A stretch of 64,000 bases of DNA, from NCBI GenBank assembly GCA_020747015.1, contig JAGTJM010000111.1:1-64000 (forward strand), read 5' to 3'. Below the pieces are notes generated by a model that ran no database searches, was not told where the DNA came from, and saw nothing but the letters and a program-made list of their open reading frames with translations. Source of the DNA: Pyrenochaeta sp. MPI-SDFR-AT-0127. Its lineage: Eukaryota; Ascomycota; Dothideomycetes; Pleosporales; Cucurbitariaceae. The position numbers were made by a program, and so were the translations under genes. Shown here piece after piece: positions 56,122 through 64,000 of this stretch (its first letter is position 1; every line of letters begins with the position of its first letter).

Positions 56122-57656
56122 ATGGCTGGTTTCTATCAGGATTCACCCAGCCTGCTCGTCTGTATTCTTGTCCTTGCCATTTGCGGATATACATCAATGG
56201 GCTTGAGACTGTACACTCGGAGTACGAGAAGAGCACTAGGACCAGATGACTGGTGTATGGCATATGCGGCTGTAAGATGCCTATTTTCTAAGCTTTTCGT
56301 ATGAGAAACCTAAGTGTATAGTTCCCGTTCATGATTGAAAGTATCTCTGGAATCCTGACCGCATACTATGGTCTCGGACAAAGACAAAAGGGACTCAGCC
56401 CAACAGATTTGAAAAATACACTGCTGGTAAGCCCCATTCCTCTTTTAATAAATACTCTCAGTCGGCACACGCAACTAACTTGCAGCGATAGTGGTTCCAT
56501 ATCTTTGCTTTCTTTTATCCAAATTCGATGCTGCCCATTAAGTTAGGTATCGCCTTCCAGCTGTGTCGTGTCGCTACGACACGCAGGCGGTACCTCTACC
56601 CTATTTACGGCACGATGATTGCGAACTCTCTCACCTTAATCTTACTCTTTATTTTCCAGCTCACGCAATGCAAACCAATATCGTAAGTCTCGGTCCATTC
56701 AAAAATGCGGCTCTAATCGTCCCAATGTAGATTTAACTGGGATAAAACTATTCTAGGAGGCCATTGCCTAGATCCAAAGTATATGACGGCAATAGGTTTC
56801 AGCATGTCTGCAGTAAACATCACAACCGACTGCATTTATGTACTCTTGTAAGTTGTAAAGGGCCCACTTATTTTCCGCGAAACTCACAATACCGGGCTTT
56901 TAAGGCCTATACTGCTGTTATGGAATATCCAGATGAGTCGAATAAATAAGATATCAGTGGGCGTGCTCTTGAGTATGGCTGCTGTGTAAGTTAGGCTGTA
57001 CCTAAATAGCGGTGTCTCTGACTTGTTTACAGTGCAAGTTGCGCTGCCATAATCCGTTTTAAGTACACCGTCGACGCTAGACGCAGCACAGATCTCACCT
57101 GTTTGTTGTCCTGCACAACTATCTTACTTTGTAGACTAACGATATGAGTTCTAGTTGACCTGGGTAATTTGGCATGCTGGACCTGTAAGTACTCATGGAT
57201 ATAGCACACTACATCCAAAACTCATTATCCCTGCAGATGCTGAGCCTGGTATTGGATACTTCGTAGGAAACATGGCTGTAGGTTCCCCCCATCTCCACCT
57301 AAACCTGCTACTAGAGGACGTTTAACATAACCTAACCATCGTGTTTGCAGACCCTCCGCCCGTTATTCAAGACCCTTCTTAAGGGCCGATCAACCAATGC
57401 CGACTATGGCAGCAACGCACACAGTATCACATGGGCTAGGCGGTGTAGCATCGTCAAGCCGACTGACTACTACGAGTTAGAATCCGGAAAGCCTTCCCAA
57501 ACTCAGACCCATATCAATGGCGGGCGCCAGCGCAACAGCTTCTCCAGCCTTATTGCTAGTGACGAGGAAAGCCAGAACCGTTCAGGTAGCGACTGCATAG
57601 CCGTTCGCCACGAGGTCCAATTCACACATCAGGTCATGGCACAAAACATAGTGTAA
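56122..57656 (+). pseudogene. SAT4/rhodopsin-type integral membrane protein, nine exons, one TAG
   Basis: Exons: 56122-56271, 56322-56426, 56486-56682, 56731-56847, 56905-56985, 57033-57100, 57155-57184, 57237-57277, 57351-57656. Introns are 47-73 nt, mostly with GTAAGN donors, and the phases agree throughout. The predicted 364 codons begin MAGFYQDSPSLLVCILVLAI, then GLRLYTRSTRRALGPDDW, GILTAYYGLGQ, FHIFAFFYPNSMLPIKLGIA, NSLTLILLFIFQLTQC, HCLDPKYMTAIGFSMSAVNI, MSRINKISVGVLLSMAAVAS, EPGIGYFVGNMATLRPLF and a hydrophilic tail. A TAG at 56489-56491 lies right after intron 2, and the intron before exon 7 has a weak GTTTGT donor. The family includes fungal PTH11-like receptors; ligand unknown. Confidence 0.72.
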
Positions 57657-60412
57657 TTGGCCAGGTTTGGCTGCCGCGATGCGGATAATAATTTGGCATG
57701 GCTACGTCATATTACTATCGGCTTAGAAGGCTATCAACCATCATTGCTGGTGTAAGCCTTTTATCCAGCGTGGTAGTTGGGGTTTCAGCTGGTGCTAGGT
57801 GAGTCTTCTCGTCTCTTCATCCCTATAGACGTCTGATACGATGACTAGGTGCCAGCTGTACACGAGGTCGCTTCATTTGTGAAGATCACCGTCCGATCCA
57901 TTGCTATACAACTGCCTGAACCATCGTTAGATGGCATAACCATACCTGTAAGACGACCAAAAGGAGAAAATAGAGTTGAGAGGCACGAAGCTGCTTTAGG
58001 CTTGGAATGAAGGTGGGCGTACCAAGATCTGAGCGATTAGTTCAGATGGGATAGTCAGCCTACCCTGGACGCCCTATGGCGTAAGAATCAATTAATTAAC
58101 CAATTAAAAACACACATCATGATACATATGACTTTTTACTACTACCCTGCTTAAAGATAGACATTTGCAAAACTCCTCTATAAGCTTATACCCAGACCAA
58201 AAAATATAACTCGATACTAACACTTTCCGTACTAATAATCAAGTTTTAAGATTTTGAAGTTACTTGCTAATTTCTGCGTTAACGCTGTTATATATCTATA
58301 CCAGCCTTAGAGACCCTTTATAATCGTTTAGTTATGCTACTAAAGTTACTATAGAAGATAGTCGGTTAGGTAGACTTTATTAAAATGCACACAGTTTTCC
58401 GATAGCTTTAAAGTCCTTCTATAGTTATCTAAGCTAGTTCTTTTATAGTATAGTATATGCGTTTAGGAACGCTTCCTAAAGTTATTAGCGTTAATCTTAA
58501 AGGGAGTCTAAATCTACGTAAGTATAATATACAGACGCTAGTTTTAGTTACTTACTATCTAAAGACTTAATACTACTCTAATATTAAATCTCTAATATAG
58601 GGTAGAGATTCTCGCCCCTCTTAAATACCTATACTCTATCTCGCTTATATATATTCGCTATAATTATATCTAATATAACCCCTAGTTTTAGGTACCGTTC
58701 TAGAGTTAAATAAAACACCTCTAGTATCTATACCTACTTTTCCTACTATCTACTAAGGGATTTACTATTCTTCTAAAGAGTATTAATCTAGTTATAAGAT
58801 ACTATATACGGAAGAATAAGTTCTATAATATTATATTTATTATAAAGTATAGTAAGGTTAAAGAGCTATATTATTAAAATATTTTATAGAAGTTAAGATA
58901 GAGTATAATAGAGTATAAGTAGTAGAATTTAAAATACTAAAGGATTATTACTAAGTAAACGATATAGCCCTAGCTTCTAGTTCCCTAATAAGAGTACCTT
59001 AAAATATAGTACCTTTTGCAGCGTATACTTAGAGACCTTAAAGTAATCTATTTCTCTAATCTATAACGAAATCGTAGGTATATTAGGATTGAGGTTAGTA
59101 ACTTATTTAATTATAATTAGCTTATCTAGTGTAGAGGCGACGGATACTATTATCTTAGAGTCGCTTATAATATACTAGCGCTTACTTAAGGTAGTATAGT
59201 TTTTAAGCCTAAGCTTATTAAGCTAATAGAATTAAGCGCTATTAATTAAGCGTTAAGTTAAGTTAAGCCTTAAATCGAGCCTTAATAAAATAGCTACTAT
59301 ACTAAACGCTACTAACTAAAGCTATAAATAAACCTATAAGATCTTATAGAACTATCTAAATTATATTAAAAATTATCCTATATTAATTTACTAGCTATCT
59401 AATATAGGGTCTAAACTTAATTCCTTATTTATAAACCTTTTAGTTAATAAGTCTCTTACTAGTAATACTACTAATCTAATAGATATAGTATTATAATCTA
59501 GTAAAACTAGAGGAATAGTAGCGATTATAATAAGAGAATACTATTAGCGGCTAGGTCTAAATAAACTAGAAAAATAAGGGAAAAACTAACTTTTCTATTA
59601 TAAATACTACACGGATATTTATTAAACCTAGGTAAGTAATATATTTTAAAGCTATCTTATAAAGGTCTATAGTATTACTATAGTTAAAGGTCTTAGATTA
59701 ATTTATTAATTAACTATTAATTAGCTTAAATATCTTTACTTAAAAGTCTCGTCTACTAGAAAAGTATTAGAAAAGATAGACTCTTAAGTCTTTTAAAAGG
59801 TCCTTAATAAGGAAGTTATTATAGAGGTACTAGCGATATTAGTACTCTCTTAGAACCTATTATTTTACGTAGTTAAATAGCTAGAATTCTATACCTTTTA
59901 TTAGACGCTTAATCTAGAGGTTAAAGGCTATATAATAACTACGTACTTAGAAATTAGAAAGAGGATTAAGGTACTCTATAACTATTAGAAAGATTCTATT
60001 TAAAAGAGCCTTTAGTCTTTAATCTTAAAGGTCTATCTTATAGTTAATATATAGTTATCTCCTATTAAAAGGTAGGTATATCCTTAGTAGAGTAGCTAAA
60101 ATATAGAGTAGCTAGTATTACTAAAGACCCTTTCTTAGTAAGCTTCTAGTTAGAGTAAATAGGGATAGATAAGTTAGTTAAAGTAGTTCTAAGTATTAAA
60201 TAGTAGTATTTAATAATAACTTAAGATTAATTATAATATACTATAAGGGTATATTATTCTTATCTATATATATAATATACTTATTATACTTATTACGCGT
60301 ATAGTAAGCGCTTATCCTTAGTATAGTAAGTAGTTATATACTCTAGGTCTTATCTTATATTAGCGCCTATAGTAGTACTTATAGTTAGCTTAGAGTATAT
60401 CCTTTAGAGTTA
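57657..60412. other. Spacer grading into RIP-mutated repeats
   Basis: Normal composition to about 58100, then heavily TA-rich with no frames. An inverted LTR fragment lies at about 60085-60290. The remaining parent elements were not identified. Confidence 0.5.
60085..60290 (-). repeat. LTR fragment in inverted orientation
   Basis: The reverse complement shares TAAGTTATTATTAAATACTA, TTAGAACTACTTTAACTAAC and CTAACTAGAAGCTTACTAAG with the LTR at 38862-39300. Confidence 0.6.
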
Positions 60413-60420
60413 CCCTTTAC

Positions 60421-60818
60421 TAGGCTGGTTGGGTGGGTATACCCCCTAATCTTTCTTTTATTTATTCCTCTATCAATACTAGTCCAAATTAGATAAATTT
60501 TAGTTTATTTTATAGCTATTAGCTAGATCTATAAATCTAAAATTTTAATTACGTAATATATCTTTTATTACGTCAGTTATTTCAATACCCATTTTTCGAT
60601 ACCCACCTAATTAGGCCACCAGTACCCACGCTTTAAAACCTTAATAACTTACGTAATTATTTTTTTAAAAAGAAATTTTATATATAAAAGTTATAGATAT
60701 AGATTAGATCTATAAAATAAGCTAAAAATTATTAAATTACGTTATAATTTAGGAAAGTTATAGCTAAAATAAGAGGTAACCCGCGGGGTAACCCAACCCC
60801 TACCCATCGGCCACCCTA
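60421..60818 (+). mobile_element. 398-bp hAT-like MITE, copy 1
   Basis: Ends TAGGCTGGTTGGGTGGG... and ...CATCGGCCACCCTA form imperfect terminal inverted repeats. It is flanked by the 8-bp direct repeat CCCTTTAC (60413-60420 and 60819-60826). An 8-bp target duplication and TAGG...CCTA ends are typical of hAT elements. No coding frame; it depends on an autonomous element elsewhere. Sequence appears identical to copy 2. Confidence 0.85.
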
Positions 60819-61019
60819 CCCTTTACTTCCTAAACTAGAATTATAATACTATCTTCTTCCTTCCTAAGATCTACCCTAGATTATATAGTCTATTACTAAG
60901 TTAGTTTATAATATATAGTGTCCTATACTTACGTACTATATAAGATAAGATATCTTCTAATTCTTAAATTTATAACCTTTATCTTTATAATAAAATCTTT
61001 CGCGTAAATACTATTACTA

Positions 61020-61235
61020 AAGTTATATAACGAATATTATATAGAAATAGAGATATATACGCATTTCTATAAGAAGAGAGAATTATTTAGAGGATATTAG
61101 ACCCGCCTCTAATACTATCCTAATTAGGCCCTATTACCCCTATTTCTCTATATATAAGTATAGCTCTTTAGTAGTAGATAGTAGGATAAGTTCTTCTTAT
61201 CCTTCTATACTAGACCTATAGGAATAGAGGTATTC
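61020..61235 (+). repeat. 220-bp repeat, copy 2
   Basis: Matches 41705-41925, including the GTAGTAGATAGTAGGATAAG block. Confidence 0.65.
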
Positions 61236-61242
61236 CTATTAC

Positions 61243-61670
61243 GAACCTATAATAAGGGCTACGAGTACTTATAAGTAAGAGAGGTAGAAGGGATATAGGT
61301 ATCTAGTAAGGCCTAAATAAAGGCTAATAATAATATATACCCCGTAAAGTTATATAGTTCTAGAGATTCTACGTTATAGGAATAAAGTACTATAGGATAC
61401 TATAGAATCCTATATAAGATCTCCTAGGATACTATAGAAATTATAGGACTACCTAAGTATATAGATAAGAGTAATATACTCCTATAGAATATTATAATTA
61501 ACCTTAAGTTATTATTAAATACTACTATTTAATGCTTAGAACTACTTTAACCTCTTATCTATCTCTACTTACTCTAATCTAGAAGCTACTAAGAAATAAC
61601 TCCTTAGTAACACTAGCTACTTTATATTATAGCTACTCTACTAAGGACCTAAAGCCCTTTTAATAGGTAT
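61243..61670 (+). repeat. LTR copy 3
   Basis: Matches 40947-41330 and 38862-39300; RIP-mutated. Confidence 0.7.
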
Positions 61671-61758
61671 CTAAGAGTACTTCTACTATTTTAGTACTTC
61701 TCTAGACTATAGAGACTACTCTCTACTTTTCTATCTTAGATTAATAGGGTATAGTCTA

Positions 61759-63109
61759 CAGTGACCCCGCAAAAGTTTCCGCCGCACTAGCGCGACGCGT
61801 TCCCTCACAACATCTCCTTCCCAACTTTCAAGTATCATAACTATGCCACCACAACGCCGAATTCTTCAAGAAATAGACCAAAATACGCGCAGAGGCCCTA
61901 ATTTAACAGTCCAGCAGCGGGATCAAATTATTGGGATGCTGCATGGTGGTTCTACAGTTGCTCAAGTTGCTGACGCGTATGGCCGGAGTGAACGCGCTAT
62001 ACGCGACCTTAGGAAGAAATATCACCAAACAGGCACAACTGCAGATAAACCTCGCAGCGGCCGACCACCTATACTATCGCTTCATCAAAAGAAGATCATC
62101 TATCGCAAAGCACGTGTGCAGCCAAAAATTGAGTACAAAGAGCTAGCTGAAGTGGCAGTAGTTGTGAATCCAGATGGCACCTCTTCGAAGCCACCCAGCT
62201 CTAGCACACTATCCCGATACCTCAAAAGACAAGGCCTCACTAAATCTCCTTGTAAAAAGCGTCCTAAGCTCCATCGCGGGGATGCGTTAAGGCGCCTCAA
62301 GTTCTGCAAGGAGTACTCTCAATTCCCATGGCATCGGCGCACGCTCAAGTTCTCTGACGAATGCTTAGTTCAGAAGGGCTCAGGGCAAAACCAAGAGTGG
62401 GTTTTTCGAAATTCACAAGAGAAATGGAAGACAATAATGCTCCAAACCTATGGCTGCGGTAAAAAGGTGTCACAAATGGTGTGGGGTTCAATATGGTTGG
62501 ATGAACGTGGGTGTGCCCGGAGAAGTCCTCTAGTCATAATGGAGCGTGATTTCGATGCTCCAAAGTATGGGTACTCCGCCAAAAGTTACATTAAGGCCTT
62601 GACCAAAGGGCTTTTGCCATCTTGGCGTCGTTCTCAGCTTTTTATGCAGGATAACGCGCGTATACACACAGCTGCAGCAACGCGTGAGTTCCTGCGTGAG
62701 CACCACATCACCACCATCAAATGGCCAGCATACTCACCTGATCTCAACCCAATTGAGCACCTCTGGTGGTACCTAAAGAAGCGCATGTACAAATTCTATC
62801 CACAATATAACAATTACAGCCAAGCTATAGAAGAGTGGGATGGCTTTTGCAGTGCATTAAAAGAGTGCTGGCGGCGCATCCCAGCCAAGCTCATCAAGCG
62901 CCTCATCTTAAGTATGCGACAACGAATTGCTGCATGTAAAAAGGCGCGAGGATGGCAAACAAAATATTAATCATCTATGCAACGTTCGACCCAAAAAAAA
63001 ATTTAATTATATAATATTTTGGCTGAGATATATGGTGTTGAAGTTTGGCGTACATGTGCTTGAGAGGGTGGCTCGTGCGTGCGCGGCGGAAACTTTTGCG
63101 GGGTCACTG
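61759..63109 (+). mobile_element. Intact Tc1/mariner-type transposon
   Basis: 1,351 bp with perfect 27-bp terminal inverted repeats (CAGTGACCCCGCAAAAGTTT... at 61759-61785, inverted at 63083-63109) and TA target duplications (61757-61758, 63110-63111). It encodes a full transposase. No RIP is visible, unlike the surrounding DNA, so insertion was recent or the element is at low copy number. Confidence 0.93.
61843..62970 (+). CDS. Tc1/mariner transposase (DD34E)
   Basis: A 375-residue intact protein cuts and pastes its own element at TA sites. Residues 20-60 form a helix-turn-helix (NLTVQQRDQIIGMLHGGSTV, ADAYGRSERAIRDL), followed by a GRPP(I) linker (RSGRPPILS, residues 71-79), a second DNA-binding helix region (SSSTLSRYLKRQGL) and the catalytic core. 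Asp172 lies in KFSDECLV, Asp270 in FMQDNARIH and Glu305 in DLNPIEHLWWYLKKR, so the spacing between the last two is 34. The ATG at 61843 (ACTATGCC) lies 84 bp inside the left end. No intron is needed. The length is typical for fungal Tc1-like transposases. Confidence 0.95.
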   Translation: MPPQRRILQEIDQNTRRGPNLTVQQRDQIIGMLHGGSTVAQVADAYGRSERAIRDLRKKYHQTGTTADKPRSGRPPILSLHQKKIIYRKARVQPKIEYKELAEVAVVVNPDGTSSKPPSSSTLSRYLKRQGLTKSPCKKRPKLHRGDALRRLKFCKEYSQFPWHRRTLKFSDECLVQKGSGQNQEWVFRNSQEKWKTIMLQTYGCGKKVSQMVWGSIWLDERGCARRSPLVIMERDFDAPKYGYSAKSYIKALTKGLLPSWRRSQLFMQDNARIHTAAATREFLREHHITTIKWPAYSPDLNPIEHLWWYLKKRMYKFYPQYNNYSQAIEEWDGFCSALKECWRRIPAKLIKRLILSMRQRIAACKKARGWQTKY

Positions 63110-63113
63110 TAAT

Positions 63114-63511
63114 TAGGGTGGCCGATGGGTAGGGGTTGGGTTACCCCGCGGGTTACCTCTTATTTTAGCTATAACTTTCCTAAATTATAACGTAATTTAA
63201 TAATTTTTAGCTTATTTTATAGATCTAATCTATATCTATAACTTTTATATATAAAATTTCTTTTTAAAAAAATAATTACGTAAGTTATTAAGGTTTTAAA
63301 GCGTGGGTACTGGTGGCCTAATTAGGTGGGTATCGAAAAATGGGTATTGAAATAACTGACGTAATAAAAGATATATTACGTAATTAAAATTTTAGATTTA
63401 TAGATCTAGCTAATAGCTATAAAATAAACTAAAATTTATCTAATTTGGACTAGTATTGATAGAGGAATAAATAAAAGAAAGATTAGGGGGTATACCCACC
63501 CAACCAGCCTA
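63114..63511 (-). mobile_element. 398-bp hAT-like MITE, copy 2 (inverted)
   Basis: Reverse complement of 60421-60818, same length and apparently same sequence. Its 8-bp target duplication is ACTGTAAT (63106-63113 and 63512-63519). The left duplication includes the last four bases of the mariner TIR, so this MITE inserted across the mariner right end and is younger than it. Confidence 0.88.
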
Positions 63512-63519
63512 ACTGTAAT

Positions 63520-64000
63520 TTAGGCTAGATTAGGCTATTATAGGCTCTTCTAGACTAAAGTAGGCCTATAAGAGTTTAACTAAGGTAGCTTATAAAAGTA
63601 TATCTCCTAATCTCTAATCTTACCTATTTTCTCTATCTCTATTAATAGTTTAAGTCTCTAGTATAGTTTCTATATCTTATATTTAATTATTAGTATAAGA
63701 TATATTATCTTAGTCCTCTATAAGAGTATAGATATAAGATCTTATTATCCTTTAACTTATTTTATTAAAGTATAAACTCTATATAGAGTAATTTAAATAT
63801 TAGAATAGTATTTATACTTTAATAGGTCCTATCCTAGAGGTATATATTTATAGAAGGATACTTTTAAGATAATAGAGGATAATAGGATTAGATTATAGTT
63901 AAGATAAATTACTACCTTCTAGTAGGATTTAGAAGGGGTATAAATACTCCTTTACCCTATATATAGGCTATAATAGCCTAAGGTCTAATAATCTAGCTAG
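63520..64000. other. RIP-mutated DNA, no gene
   Basis: TA-rich sequence with repeated GGCTAGATTAGGCTA-like motifs and no frame, continuing past the window end. Confidence 0.45.

Larger units (their letters stand above)
60827..61756. other. RIP-mutated repeat DNA containing LTR and 220-bp repeat
   Basis: Contains the 220-bp repeat (61020-61235) followed directly by an LTR copy (61243-61670). This is the target into which the mariner element inserted. Confidence 0.55.

Noticed and set aside
60421..63511. A single 3.1-kb transposon with 398-bp terminal inverted repeats
   Set aside because: Each 398-bp arm has its own distinct 8-bp target duplication, so they are two separate insertions.

Overview
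The window looks like an accessory, repeat-rich segment from a filamentous ascomycete, probably a dothideomycete. This is inferred from three things: short spliceosomal introns (about 47-104 nt, GTRAGT...CTAAC/CTGAC...YAG); gene-bearing DNA alternating with AT-rich blocks in which CpA/TpG has been converted to TpA (repeat-induced point mutation, RIP); and fungal families such as a CFEM/PTH11-type receptor, a SAT4/rhodopsin-type membrane protein, and Tad-, Ty3-, pogo-, Tc1- and hAT-type elements.

Left third (1-25.7 kb). This is dominated by three head-to-tail units of a mobile-element-like entity that I cannot assign to a known family. Each unit carries, on the minus strand, a large AT-hook protein gene ('gene A') followed by a second gene of unknown function ('gene B'). 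A 24-bp direct repeat lies at the right end of each unit (7837, 19710, 25691). Unit 1 (about 0.94-7.86 kb) is divergent and decayed. Unit 2 (7.86-19.73 kb) holds the best gene A and also a minisatellite, a tandem-repeat RG-rich relic and a predicted secreted GPI-anchored protein. Unit 3 (19.73-25.71 kb) is a direct duplicate of the last 6 kb of unit 2 but is saturated with RIP. Aligning units 2 and 3 shows that gene A of unit 2 has lost single bases at three places; with these restored it would encode one protein of about 1,319 residues.

Middle (26.3-38.9 kb). A gene island lies between two 117-bp GC-rich inverted repeats. It holds a PLP lyase fused to an M20 metallopeptidase, a gamma-glutamyltranspeptidase and a class II aldolase/adducin-domain protein, all apparently intact with introns. 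The island is interrupted by a RIP-mutated TIR transposon (29.7-31.7 kb), a relic M20 fragment, a truncated LINE and the tail of a pogo transposase.

Right third (38.9-64 kb). RIP-mutated retroelement and DNA-transposon blocks (38.9-44.1, 51.8-53.6, 58.1-61.7 kb) surround short low-RIP islands. These carry a RIP-damaged epoxide hydrolase, a cupin dioxygenase with a one-base frameshift, a CFEM-receptor gene with one TAG, and a SAT4-type gene with one TAG. Near the right end an intact Tc1/mariner element (27-bp TIRs, 375-aa DD34E transposase) sits between two apparently identical 398-bp hAT-like MITEs in opposite orientation, each with its own 8-bp target duplication. No rRNA, tRNA or CRISPR was recognised.
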